The notes under the pieces are model-generated. The model made no database searches. It was given only the letters and a program-made list of their open reading frames with translations, and had not been told where the DNA came from. 64,000 nucleotides of DNA from Streptomyces asoensis. Its GTDB lineage: Bacteria > Actinomycetota > Actinomycetes > Streptomycetales > Streptomycetaceae. This document shows, in pieces, positions 17,787 through 26,955 of the stretch. Every line of letters begins with the position of its first letter. The first letter of the stretch is position 1. A program made the translations under genes and the position numbers. The DNA lies in assembly GCF_016860545.1 (NCBI RefSeq), contig NZ_BNEB01000003.1, positions 2,285,199 through 2,349,198 on the forward strand. Reading direction: 5' to 3'.

Positions 17787-19048
17787 TGAGCACCACGACC
17801 ATCGCCAAGCCGAAGGCCAAGCAGCCCGGCAAGGGCGGCCGCCGACTCTCGCTCCCGGTCCTCCTGCTGATCATCGCGGGCGTCCTGGTGCTGACCTCGA
17901 TCGTCCGTCTGATCACCGGCGCGGACGGCATCACCTCCACCGGCCAGATGTCCACGGCACTGCGCCTCGCCGTGCCCATCGGCCTCGCCGGTCTCGGCGG
18001 TCTGTGGGCCGAGCGCGCGGGCGTCGTCAACATCGGCCTCGAAGGCATGATGATCCTCGGCACCTGGTTCGGCGCCTGGGCCGGCTACCAGTGGGGCCCG
18101 TGGACCGGCGTCGTCTTCGGCATCATCGGCGGCGCGCTCGGCGCCGTCCTGCACGCCGTCGCGACCGTCACCTTCAACGTGAACCACATCGTCTCCGGTG
18201 TGGCCATCAACATCCTCGCCGTCGGCACGACCCGCTACCTGTCGAAGTTCACCTTCGAGGGCGCCCCGCAGGGCTCCTCCAAGCAGTCCCCGCCGATCGA
18301 CTCGCTGGGCACCTTCGACATCCCCGGCCTGTCGGGCTGGCTGGACACGCTCAACGAGAAGCACTGGTTCCTGATCTCGGACATCGCCGGCCTGGTCGGC
18401 GGTCTGATCACCGACCTGTCGCCGCTCACCGTCATCGCCGTCGCCCTCGTCCCGGCCACCTGGTGGGTGCTGTGGCGCACGGCCTTCGGCCTGCGCCTGC
18501 GGTCCTGCGGCGAGAACCCGGTGGCCGCCGAGTCGCTCGGCGTCAACGTCTACAAGTACAAGTACATCGCCGTGATCATCAGCGGTGGCTTCGCCGGCCT
18601 CGGCGGCGCGTTCCTGTCCATCGTGGCCTCGAACGTCTACCTCGACGGCCAGACCGCGGGCCGCGGCTACATCGGCCTCGCGGCGATGATCTTCGGCAAC
18701 TGGATGCCGGGCGGCCTCGCCCTCGGCGCGGGCCTGTTCGGCTACACCGACAGCCTCAACCTGCGCGGCGGCACCACCAACGTGCACGCGCTGATCCTGC
18801 TGCTCGCCATCGTGCTGGTGTTCGGCGCGGCCTACCTGGCGTGGAAGAAGAAGTACGTCCCCGCCGTCGTCACCGCGCTGATCTCCGCCCTGATGTTCGT
18901 CTGGTACGTCGGCACCGACGAGGTCCCGCGCCAGGTCGTGACGGCCGCGCCGTACGTCGTCACCCTGCTGGTGCTCTCGCTCTCCGCCCAGTCCCTCAGG
19001 ATGCCCAAGGCGGACGGCATGCCCTACCGGAAGGGGCAGGGCAAGTGA
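17786..19048 (+). CDS. Nucleoside ABC transporter permease 2 (YufQ/NupQ-like)
   Basis: This 420-residue permease has a basic cytoplasmic N-terminus followed by many hydrophobic helices. Typical blocks are AERAGVVNIGLEGMMILG (about residues 74-91), NHIVSGVAINILAVGTTRYL and RGYIGLAAMIFGNWMPGG. It pairs with permease 1 to form the transport path. Its ATG shares one base with the preceding TGA, and a strong SD (AAGGAGGTG) lies inside the end of the upstream gene. The last two helices and the tail SLRMPKADGMPY are an extension beyond the core permease. Confidence 0.9.
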   Translation: MSTTTIAKPKAKQPGKGGRRLSLPVLLLIIAGVLVLTSIVRLITGADGITSTGQMSTALRLAVPIGLAGLGGLWAERAGVVNIGLEGMMILGTWFGAWAGYQWGPWTGVVFGIIGGALGAVLHAVATVTFNVNHIVSGVAINILAVGTTRYLSKFTFEGAPQGSSKQSPPIDSLGTFDIPGLSGWLDTLNEKHWFLISDIAGLVGGLITDLSPLTVIAVALVPATWWVLWRTAFGLRLRSCGENPVAAESLGVNVYKYKYIAVIISGGFAGLGGAFLSIVASNVYLDGQTAGRGYIGLAAMIFGNWMPGGLALGAGLFGYTDSLNLRGGTTNVHALILLLAIVLVFGAAYLAWKKKYVPAVVTALISALMFVWYVGTDEVPRQVVTAAPYVVTLLVLSLSAQSLRMPKADGMPYRKGQGK

Positions 19049-19449
19049 CCCCGCCCGCCGTCGAGGTCGACTGGGAGCGGCTGCGTACGGTGGCCCGGGA
19101 CGCCATGTCCCGGGCGTACGCCCCGTACTCCGGCTACCCGGTCGGTGTGGCGGCTCTCGTGGACGACGGCCGCATCGTGTCCGGCTGCAACGTCGAGAAC
19201 GCCTCCTACGGACTCGGCCTGTGCGCCGAGTGCGGACTGGTCTCGCAGCTCCAGAACACCGGCGGCGGCCGGCTCACCCACTTCACCTGTGTCGACGGCG
19301 AGGGCGCCGTCCTCGTCCCGTGCGGCCGCTGCCGCCAGCTGCTCCACGAGTTCGGCGGCCCCGAGCTGCTGCTGGAGACACCGGCCGGGATCCTGCCGCT
19401 CGCCGAGATGCTCCCGCAGGCCTTCGGCCCGGACCACCTCGCCAAGTGA
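19045..19449 (+). CDS. cdd: Cytidine deaminase
   Basis: This 134-residue small homotetrameric-type cytidine deaminase converts cytidine and deoxycytidine to uridine and deoxyuridine. Active-site signatures are present: YAPYSGYPVG, then CNVENASYGLGLCAE (catalytic Cys-Ala-Glu, about residues 50-64) and PCGRCRQ (about 92-98), which completes the zinc site. The GTG start overlaps the stop of permease 2 (GTGA), so uptake and deamination are one operon. A perfect hairpin follows, leaving deoA only partly coupled or with its own promoter. Confidence 0.95.
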   Translation: MTPPAVEVDWERLRTVARDAMSRAYAPYSGYPVGVAALVDDGRIVSGCNVENASYGLGLCAECGLVSQLQNTGGGRLTHFTCVDGEGAVLVPCGRCRQLLHEFGGPELLLETPAGILPLAEMLPQAFGPDHLAK

Positions 19450-19454
19450 CTCCC

Positions 19455-19489
19455 GCGCGGCCCCTCCGACCAGTGCGGAGGGGCCGCGC
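19455..19489 (+). terminator. Hairpin between cdd and deoA
   Basis: A perfect 14-bp stem (GCGCGGCCCCTCCG at 19455-19468 with CGGAGGGGCCGCGC at 19476-19489) has a 7-base loop. It acts as a terminator, or as an attenuator that lowers deoA relative to the transporter genes. Confidence 0.85.
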
Positions 19490-19517
19490 ACCGTTTCCGA
19501 CGTCTTGTCGCACCACC

Positions 19518-19533
19518 GTGCACCGCGGTGCAC
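19518..19533. promoter_or_regulatory. 16-bp perfect palindrome upstream of deoA
   Basis: GTGCACCGCGGTGCAC is a perfect 16-bp palindrome in the 60-base gap between the cdd terminator and the deoA Shine-Dalgarno sequence. It is unrelated to the CTACGCGCGTAG sites. It could be an operator or a small RNA hairpin. Confidence 0.4.
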
Positions 19534-19549
19534 CACCGGAAGGAAAGCC

Positions 19550-20842
<1,293 letters not shown>

Positions 20843-20848
20843 GCGGCA

Positions 20849-20869
20849 GGCCCGGGGTGCCCCCGGGCC
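20849..20869 (+). terminator. Hairpin terminator after deoA
   Basis: A 9-bp GC stem (GGCCCGGGG with CCCCGGGCC) with a 3-base loop starts 7 bases after the stop codon. Confidence 0.7.
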
Positions 20870-20891
20870 CGCCCGCCCTGGGGGCGCGCCG

Positions 20892-21278
20892 ATGAGTTGG
20901 CCGCCCCGCGGGGGTCTACCGATCGTGGAAGCGACGACACCGCCCGTGCTCACCCTGACCGGCCCCGTCACCCGACCCCGGGTGGCGGGGCTCGTCGACG
21001 ACGTACGCGCGCTGATGGAGGCGGCCGGCGCACCGGTCGTCGTCTGTGACGTCGCCGCGATCGGCCCGCCGGGCCTGCTCGCCGTCGACCTGCTGGCGCG
21101 GCTCCAGCTGGCCGCCCGGCGGGCCGGGGGGCACATACGGCTGCGCGCCCCCGACCCGGCCCTACGCGCCCTGCTCGACCTCGTCGGACTCCGCTTCGAG
21201 GTGGAGGGGCAGGCCGAAGAGCGGGAACCACCGCTGGGTGTCGAGGTAGAAGTGGAACCCGGTGAGACGGCCCGCTGA
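20892..21278 (+). CDS. STAS-domain protein
   Basis: This small 128-residue protein has a STAS-like pattern: beta strands LTLTGPVT and VVVCDVAAIGPPGLLAVDLLARLQ, then HIRLRAPDPALRALLDLVGL. Anti-sigma-factor antagonists have a phosphorylatable Ser/Thr at the start of helix 2, but here the loop reads GPPG, with no serine at the expected place. It may therefore be a non-phosphorylated variant. The Glu-rich tail overlaps, in antisense, the 3' end of the convergent sigma-factor gene by 117 bases. ATG 20892 has a weak G-rich SD; GTG 20925 is another possibility. Confidence 0.65.
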   Translation: MSWPPRGGLPIVEATTPPVLTLTGPVTRPRVAGLVDDVRALMEAAGAPVVVCDVAAIGPPGLLAVDLLARLQLAARRAGGHIRLRAPDPALRALLDLVGLRFEVEGQAEEREPPLGVEVEVEPGETAR

Positions 21279-22178
21279 GATCTCCAGGACCTGGATCGCC
21301 CACGGGGTGAACCCGCCCCGGTCCGGGTCCGGCTTGTACTGGGCGAAGCCCGGCAGACCGTTGACCTGGACGGGCAGCAGCCGCGAGCCCTCGCAGGCGG
21401 AGCCGAGCGTGGTCATGAAGCCCGTGATGTCCTCGTGCCCGGTCAGCCACAGGTCGAACGGCGGCATCGTCATCACGGCGTCCTCGTGGAGGAGGGCCGT
21501 CAGCGCCGCCATGTCGTAGCCCTCGAAGGCGGCCACGTAGCGTTCGAGCAGTTTCTGCTGCTCCTCGTCGAGCGGGTCGGACACCGCCGCGTCCGCGCCG
21601 GAGGCCTCCCGCTCCGAGAGCGTCGCCCGCGCCCGCTGGAGCGCGCTGTTGACCGAGGCGACCGAGGTGTCGAGCAGCTCGGCGACCTCGCTCGCCTTCC
21701 ACGCCAGCACCTCCCGCAGGATCAGCACCGCCCGCTGCTTCGGCGGGAGCTGCTGCAACGCGGCCATGAACGCGAGACGCACCGACTCCTTGGCCACCGC
21801 CGCCTCGGCCGGGTCCTCCACCGTCGGCAGCACACGGGCGTCGGGCATGGGCTCCAGCCAGGTGTGGTCGGGGCGGGGCGAGAGGGCCGCGCGGGCGAGC
21901 GGGGTCGGTTCGGAGAGGTCCATCGGCCGGGCCCGCTTGTTGCCGGCCGTCAGCATGTCCAGGCAGACGTTGGTCGCGATGCGGTACAGCCAGGAACGCA
22001 GACTGGAGCGGCCCTCGAACTTCCCGTAGCTGCGCCAGGCGCGGACCAGGGTGTCCTGCACCGCGTCCTCGGCCTCGAAGGAGGAGCCGAGCATCCGGTA
22101 GCAGTAGCCGGTCAGCTCGGTCCGGTGCTTCTCCAGTGCGACGTCGATCCCGGTCGTCGTCGCCGTGCTGTTGCTCAT
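21162..22178 (-). CDS. ECF sigma factor with C-terminal SnoaL-like domain (SigG/ECF56-like)
   Basis: This 338-residue regulator has a sigma region 2 (about residues 14-80: GYCYRMLGSSFEAEDAVQDT, SLRSWLYRIATNVCLD) and region 4 (about 135-190: LPPKQRAVLILREVLAWKAS, SVNSALQRAR). An NTF2/SnoaL-like C-terminal half follows (about 205-330: RYVAAFEGYDMAALTALLHED, MTMPPFDLWLTGHEDI). In this architecture the C-terminal domain controls the sigma factor and replaces a separate anti-sigma. No anti-sigma gene is adjacent; the convergent STAS gene overlaps its 3' end. The signal is unknown. Confidence 0.9.
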   Translation of the reverse strand: MSNSTATTTGIDVALEKHRTELTGYCYRMLGSSFEAEDAVQDTLVRAWRSYGKFEGRSSLRSWLYRIATNVCLDMLTAGNKRARPMDLSEPTPLARAALSPRPDHTWLEPMPDARVLPTVEDPAEAAVAKESVRLAFMAALQQLPPKQRAVLILREVLAWKASEVAELLDTSVASVNSALQRARATLSEREASGADAAVSDPLDEEQQKLLERYVAAFEGYDMAALTALLHEDAVMTMPPFDLWLTGHEDITGFMTTLGSACEGSRLLPVQVNGLPGFAQYKPDPDRGGFTPWAIQVLEISAGRLTGFHFYLDTQRWFPLFGLPLHLEAESDEVEQGA

Positions 22179-22396
22179 CGTCAGCCCACCCCTGTGGCCG
22201 TTGCGTCACGCGCCTTCGCGCCCGGCACTTCGGAAGCTACCGCAGCCCACTGACAATGGCCCCCCGAGTCGGGGAACGCGCAGGTGGAAGCGGTTCGGCG
22301 ACGGCGGTGGGCACGGGCCACGGGGTACGAGCGGGGTACGGGCGGGGAACGGGCGGGCCGTCAGGGGAGACCGCAGGGCAGCCTCCCCCGGGGGGC

Positions 22397-23668
22397 TCAG
22401 TGCGCCGGGACCAGCGCCTGGCGACGGGCCGCCCGTGATCCGGACACCGTGATCGTCACGACGCCCAGGACAGCCAGCACGCCCACGCCGACCGTGCCCG
22501 CCCAGCCGCCCGAGTGGAAGGCCAGCGCGCCGACCGTGGAACCGGTGCTGGAGCCGATGTAGTACGCGGACTGGTAGAGCGCGGACGCCTGCGCGCGGCC
22601 GGTCGTCGCCGTCCTGCTGACCGCGGAGGACGCCACCGCGTGCCCCGCGAAGAAGCCCGCCGTGATCAGGACCAGGCCCAGCAGGACCGGGACCAGCGAG
22701 TCCGCGAGGGACAGCAGCAGTCCGGCGGCTGTGGTGCCGCCCGCCAGGTACAGCGCTCCGCGCCGGCCGAGGCGGCCGACCAGCCGGCCCGCCGTCGACG
22801 CCGACACCGTGCCCACCAGGTACACCAGGAAGATCGAGCCGACGATGCCCTGCGGGAGGGAGAAGGGCGCCTCCGTCAGCCGGTAGCCGATCACCGTGTA
22901 CACCCCGCCGAAGACGGTCATGAACAGCGCGCCGATCGCGTACAGGCGGCGCAGCAGCGGGTCGGCGAGGTGCCCGCGGACCGTGCCGATCAGCACCCGC
23001 GGCGCCAGGGAACCCGCCCGGAAGTGCCGGGGCGCCGGAAGCAGCAGCCGGAAGGCGATCGCGCAGGCCACCGCGAGGGCCCCGATCACCCCGACGGCCA
23101 CCCGCCAGCCCCACTCCTGGGCGACCCAGCCGGTGATGACCCGGCCGCTCATCCCGCCGACGCTGTTGCCCGCCACGAACAGGCCGATCGCCGTGACGAG
23201 CGCCTTCGGCCTGACCTCCTCGGCCAGGTAGGCGGTCGCCGACGCCGGAAGGCCGGCCAGCGCCGCGCCCTGCACCGCCCGCAGCGCGATCAGCGCGCCC
23301 AGGGAGGGCGCGAAGGGGACCAGCACGCCGACGCCGACCGCGACACCGAGCGAGGCCGTCATCACCGTACGGCGGCCGTAACGCTCCGACAGGGCGCTCA
23401 TCGGGAGCACGAACAGCGCCAGTCCACCGGTCGCCGCCGCCACCGTCCAGCTCGCCCGTCCCGCCGCGACCCCGAAGTCGTCCGAGATCAGGGGCAGCAG
23501 CGCCTGCGTGGAGTACAGCAGGGCAAAGGTCGCCACGCCGGCGAGGAAGAGCGCGAAGCTCATCCGGCGGTAGCCGGGGCCACCGGGGGCGAGGCGGGAG
23601 TCGGAGGACGGGGCAGCGGGGGACGCGGCGCCCACGAGCGTGGACGCCCCGGTACTGGCGGGAGACAT
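22397..23668 (-). CDS. MFS transporter (drug:H+ antiporter-like)
   Basis: This 423-residue major facilitator protein has about 12 membrane helices. Landmarks are the LPLISDDFGVAAGRASW loop after helix 1, the motif-A region between helices 2 and 3 (SALSERYGRRTVM) and its second-half counterpart (RLVGRLGRRGALY). The first 35 residues are a polar Ser/Ala/Pro-rich tail. It is transcribed divergently from the LysR gene, a common regulator-transporter arrangement. The upstream TAACTT with 6 bases before ATG suggests a leaderless transcript. The substrate is unknown; the family includes exporters of sugars, amino acids or drugs. Confidence 0.85.
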   Translation of the reverse strand: MSPASTGASTLVGAASPAAPSSDSRLAPGGPGYRRMSFALFLAGVATFALLYSTQALLPLISDDFGVAAGRASWTVAAATGGLALFVLPMSALSERYGRRTVMTASLGVAVGVGVLVPFAPSLGALIALRAVQGAALAGLPASATAYLAEEVRPKALVTAIGLFVAGNSVGGMSGRVITGWVAQEWGWRVAVGVIGALAVACAIAFRLLLPAPRHFRAGSLAPRVLIGTVRGHLADPLLRRLYAIGALFMTVFGGVYTVIGYRLTEAPFSLPQGIVGSIFLVYLVGTVSASTAGRLVGRLGRRGALYLAGGTTAAGLLLSLADSLVPVLLGLVLITAGFFAGHAVASSAVSRTATTGRAQASALYQSAYYIGSSTGSTVGALAFHSGGWAGTVGVGVLAVLGVVTITVSGSRAARRQALVPAH

Positions 23669-23718
23669 GCCTCGAAGTTACGTACGCCCGCGCTCATCCG
23701 TCCAATGCACGGAATCGT

Positions 23719-23724
23719 CATAAT
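23719..23724 (+). promoter_or_regulatory. Leaderless -10 element for the LysR gene
   Basis: CATAAT, 7 bases, then ATG 23732. The 63-base gap to the divergent MFS gene must hold both promoters and presumably the LysR operator. Confidence 0.5.
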
Positions 23725-23731
23725 CGTTCCC

Positions 23732-24703
23732 ATGGTGCATCAGCAGAGGTCACGAAGTCGCCTGTCACCGTCCGGTGACACAGAAGACATGACGGACCCG
23801 GCGGTGATGTCGCGCGTGCTGGCTCCCCGGCTCGCGTACTTCGCCGGGGTCGCCCGTACCGAGCACGTCACGCGGGCCGCGCAGGAGATGCAGGTGCCGC
23901 AGTCGACGCTGTCGCGGGCCATGGTCCGTCTCGAACAGGACCTGGGGGTGGACTTGTTCGCCCGCCACGGCCGCACGGTCTCGCTCACCCCCGCCGGGCG
24001 CACCTTCCTCGTCTCCGTCGAGCGTGCCCTCGGGGAGATCGGACGGGCCGCGGAGGAGGTCCGCGCGGACGCCGACCCGGCCACCGGCAAGGTCGCGTTC
24101 GGGTTCCTGCACACCATGGGCGCCGAGACCGTCCCCGGACTGATCCACGCGTTCCGCGCCGATCACCCGCGGGTCCGCTTCAGCCTGGTCCAGAACTACG
24201 GCGAGGCGATGCTCGAACGGCTGCGGGCGGGGGAGCTGGACCTCTGCCTGACCTCCCCGGTGCCCGACGCGCCGGACCTCGTGGGCCGCCGTCTCGACGA
24301 ACAGCGACTGCGGCTGGTGGTCCCGGCGGACCACCGTCTCGCGGCGCGCCGGCGGGTCCGCCTCGCCGAGGCCGCCGAGGAGACCTTCGTGACCCTGGAA
24401 CCCGGCTACGGCCTGCGCCGCATCACCGACGACCTGTGCCAGGAGGCCGGGTTCCGCCCGCGGATCGCCTTCGAGGGCGAGGAGGCGGAGACCTTGCGCG
24501 GGCTGGTGGCGGCGGGTCTCGGCGTGGCCCTGCTGCCGCCGCCCGCCGTGGCCCGCCCGGGCGTGGCGGAGCTGACGGTCACGGCCCCCCGCGCGGTCCG
24601 CGAGATCGGCGTGGCCTGGCTGGACGGCCATCCGGACACCCCGCCGGTCGCGGCCTTCAAGAAGTTCCTGCTGTCGAGGAGGGGCGCCCTGCTGCCGCAC
24701 TGA
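23732..24703 (+). CDS. LysR-family transcriptional regulator
   Basis: This 323-residue regulator has an N-terminal winged helix (RLAYFAGVARTEHVTRAAQEM, VPQSTLSRAMVRLEQDLGVD, RTVSLTPAGRTF; about residues 32-88). The periplasmic-binding-like effector domain is complete: GFLHTMGAETVPGLIHAF, then GELDLCLTSP and EGEEAETLRGLVAAGLGVALLP. It probably controls the divergent MFS gene. ATG 23732 is preferred because a -10 sits 7 bases upstream; ATG 23789 would give 304 residues and also leave the HTH intact. Confidence 0.88.
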   Translation: MVHQQRSRSRLSPSGDTEDMTDPAVMSRVLAPRLAYFAGVARTEHVTRAAQEMQVPQSTLSRAMVRLEQDLGVDLFARHGRTVSLTPAGRTFLVSVERALGEIGRAAEEVRADADPATGKVAFGFLHTMGAETVPGLIHAFRADHPRVRFSLVQNYGEAMLERLRAGELDLCLTSPVPDAPDLVGRRLDEQRLRLVVPADHRLAARRRVRLAEAAEETFVTLEPGYGLRRITDDLCQEAGFRPRIAFEGEEAETLRGLVAAGLGVALLPPPAVARPGVAELTVTAPRAVREIGVAWLDGHPDTPPVAAFKKFLLSRRGALLPH

Positions 24704-24726
24704 ACCCCCGTGCCGGGAACGGAGGT

Positions 24727-24779
24727 TCAGGGCCGGGCCCAAAGGTCAGGGCCGGCCCAGGAGGGTCAGGGCCGGGCCC
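24727..24779. repeat. Three near-identical 14-bp direct repeats between convergent genes
   Basis: TCAGGGCCGGGCCC occurs at 24727-24740, in 13-base form at 24746-24758, and at 24766-24779. The last copy contains the stop codon of the leftward hydrolase gene. The repeat unit is partly self-complementary (GGGCC/GGCCC), so the tract may terminate transcription from both sides. Confidence 0.7.
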
Positions 24780-25539
24780 GGCGCCGTAACGACGTGCCGA
24801 AGCCTGCGGCCAGCGGCATGCGCAGGCCGAGCGGCGGCGGGGCGGCCAGGGCGTCCTCCAGGGGGCGCGAGATCGCCCGTCCGTACAGCGCGCCCATGAC
24901 GAAGTCCTCGGCCAGCGCGAGGACTTCGCTACGGTACTGGTGCAGCCCGTGACCGTCGGAGTGCACCTCGAACCGGCACACGTCCCGGTTCGCCTTCTTG
25001 GCGCGCGACGCGAGCCGGAACGACAGCTCGGGGTCGCACCGCTCGTCCTTCGTGCCGTGCACGATCAGCACCCGCCGCCCCGCCAGCTGCTTCACCGGTT
25101 CGGGTGCGGCGGCCATGTCCTCCTCGGGGAGCCAGGGAGCGATCGCCAGCACGGAGTTGACGGCCTCGTGACCGGCCGCCCGCAGCGCGGCCCGCGCGCC
25201 CATGTCGACGCCGGCCAGGCACACGGGAACGTCCCCGTACCGCCGTACGGCCTCGTCGGCCGCCCAGACCGCGTCGGCCGCGAGGTGCGCCTCGCTGCCG
25301 TTCCAGCCCCGGTAGCGGTAGCGCACGGTGTGGAGGGCGAGTCCCTCCTCGCGTCCCGCCCGGGCGAGCCTGCGCCCCAGACCCCGCACGGAGCCGTCCG
25401 TCCACACGGCGGAAGGTCTGCGGCTGGAGACCTCCTCGCCGCCAGGGAGCAGCAGCACGACCCCGCTCACCGCCGTCGGCGCCGGGCCGGGCGCCCTCCC
25501 CAGCCGGACCGTGCGGGCCGGCGTCACATCCTGTGCCAT
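24766..25539 (-). CDS. Alpha/beta hydrolase with Asp at the nucleophile elbow
   Basis: This 257-residue cytoplasmic alpha/beta hydrolase fold protein (dienelactone hydrolase/acyl-peptidase-like) opens with GVVLLLPGGEE as the oxyanion-loop strand. The nucleophile elbow reads CLAGVDMGARAA (about residues 109-120), so aspartate stands where Ser or Cys is usual. The acid (VHGTKDERCDP) and histidine (HSDGHGLHQY, near 213-222) are in their normal places. An Asp nucleophile is normal in haloalkane dehalogenases and epoxide hydrolases; alternatively the protein could be non-catalytic. The start ATG is preceded by CACTGT with 6 bases between, compatible with leaderless expression. Confidence 0.75.
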   Translation of the reverse strand: MAQDVTPARTVRLGRAPGPAPTAVSGVVLLLPGGEEVSSRRPSAVWTDGSVRGLGRRLARAGREEGLALHTVRYRYRGWNGSEAHLAADAVWAADEAVRRYGDVPVCLAGVDMGARAALRAAGHEAVNSVLAIAPWLPEEDMAAAPEPVKQLAGRRVLIVHGTKDERCDPELSFRLASRAKKANRDVCRFEVHSDGHGLHQYRSEVLALAEDFVMGALYGRAISRPLEDALAAPPPLGLRMPLAAGFGTSLRRRARP

Positions 25540-25624
25540 GACAGAACAGTGTCAGAAGGGTCGATGTACTCCACCCGTCCGTGCGGTCACCGTTACATAT
25601 CGGCTGAGTTGTACAGCGCGCCGT

Positions 25625-25636
25625 CTACGCGCGTAG
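25625..25636. promoter_or_regulatory. Putative nucleoside-regulon operator, site 4 (perfect)
   Basis: The perfect CTACGCGCGTAG lies 4 bases upstream of the -10 element and 16 bases upstream of the adenosine deaminase start codon, so it sits inside the core promoter. Confidence 0.72.
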
Positions 25637-25640
25637 GAGT

Positions 25641-25646
25641 TAGAGT
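25641..25646 (+). promoter_or_regulatory. Leaderless -10 element for add
   Basis: TAGAGT, 6 bases, then ATG 25653, with no Shine-Dalgarno sequence. Confidence 0.55.
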
Positions 25647-25652
25647 GCGGAA

Positions 25653-26777
25653 ATGACGAGCCAGAGCACCCACGCGGGCATCACCCCGAGCTCGGACCAG
25701 ATCCGGCGGGCACCCAAGGTTCTGCTGCACGACCATCTCGACGGCGGGCTGCGCCCCGGCACGATCGTCGACCTCGCCCGGCGCGCGGGATACGACCGGC
25801 TCCCCGAGACCGACCCGGACAAGCTCGGCCTCTGGTTCCGGGAGGCCGCCGACTCCGGTTCGCTGGAAAGGTACTTGGAGACCTTCTCGCACACCGTCGG
25901 CGTGATGCAGACCCGCGACGCGCTCGTCCGGGTGGCCCGCGAGTGCGCCGAGGACCTCGCCGAGGACGGTGTCGTCTACGCCGAGGTGCGCTACGCGCCC
26001 GAGCAGCACCTCGAAGGAGGGCTGAACCTCGAAGAGGTCGTCGAGGCCGTCAACGAGGGCTTCCGGGAAGGCGAACGGGCCGCCCGGGACAACGGTCACC
26101 GCATCCGTGTCGGCGCGCTGCTGACCGCCATGCGGCACGCGGCCCGCGCCCTGGAGATCGCCGAACTCGCCAACCGCCACCGGGATCTCGGGGTCGTGGG
26201 CTTCGACATCGCGGGCGCCGAGGCCGGCTTCCCGCCCACCCGGCACCTGGACGCCTTCGAGTACCTCAAGCGCGAGAACAACCACTTCACCATCCACGCC
26301 GGCGAGGCGTTCGGGCTGCCGTCCATCTGGCAGGCGCTCCAGTGGTGCGGCGCCGACCGGCTCGGCCACGGCGTGCGCATCATCGACGACATCGAGGTCG
26401 CCGCCGACGGGAACGTGAAGCTCGGCCGGCTCGCCTCCTACGTCCGGGACAAGCGCGTCCCGCTGGAGCTGTGCCCCAGCTCCAACCTCCAGACGGGGGC
26501 GGCCGCCTCCTACGCGGAGCACCCCATCGGGCTGCTGCGCCGGCTCCACTTCCGGGCGACCGTCAACACGGACAACCGTCTGATGTCCGGCACCAGCATG
26601 AGCCGGGAATTCGAGCACCTTGTCGACGCATTCGGTTATACGCTCGACGATCTCCAGTGGTTCTCTGTCAATGCTATGAAGTCAGCATTCATTCCTTTCG
26701 ATGAACGACTCGCCATGATCAATGACGTGATCAAGCCCGGATATTCCGAGCTGAAGTCCGAATGGCTGTTCCAGTAG
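25653..26777 (+). CDS. add: Adenosine deaminase
   Basis: This 374-residue TIM-barrel metal-dependent enzyme converts adenosine and deoxyadenosine to inosine and deoxyinosine. Zinc and catalytic signatures run in order: LLHDHLDGGL (His-x-His, about residues 25-34), GFDIAGAEAGFPP, FTIHAGEAFG (about 212-221), RLGHGVRI, LELCPSSNLQTG and VNTDNRLMSGTSMSREF. It is transcribed alone. The last 170 bases of the gene are visibly less GC-rich in codon choice than the rest. The product inosine would feed the purine nucleoside phosphorylase at 42718-43542, which carries the same operator. Confidence 0.95.
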   Translation: MTSQSTHAGITPSSDQIRRAPKVLLHDHLDGGLRPGTIVDLARRAGYDRLPETDPDKLGLWFREAADSGSLERYLETFSHTVGVMQTRDALVRVARECAEDLAEDGVVYAEVRYAPEQHLEGGLNLEEVVEAVNEGFREGERAARDNGHRIRVGALLTAMRHAARALEIAELANRHRDLGVVGFDIAGAEAGFPPTRHLDAFEYLKRENNHFTIHAGEAFGLPSIWQALQWCGADRLGHGVRIIDDIEVAADGNVKLGRLASYVRDKRVPLELCPSSNLQTGAAASYAEHPIGLLRRLHFRATVNTDNRLMSGTSMSREFEHLVDAFGYTLDDLQWFSVNAMKSAFIPFDERLAMINDVIKPGYSELKSEWLFQ

Positions 26778-26840
26778 ACGGCTTCGACCAGCGGATCCGT
26801 GGCGAAGGGCGACTGAGAGCCGGGTTTCTTCGCGCCGGGG

Positions 26841-26871
26841 ATGCGGACGGGTGTTCACCATCCGTCCGCAT
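26841..26871 (+). terminator. Hairpin terminator after add
   Basis: A 10-bp stem (ATGCGGACGG at 26841-26850 with CCGTCCGCAT at 26862-26871) has a small inner GGTG/CACC pairing. Confidence 0.75.
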
Positions 26872-26955
26872 TTCAATGTTTGCCGCGGGCCCCTCTCCGT
26901 GTTTACGGTCGAGAACCGCTCTGTTCCCCGTATCCCATTCGAGGACGCATTCATC

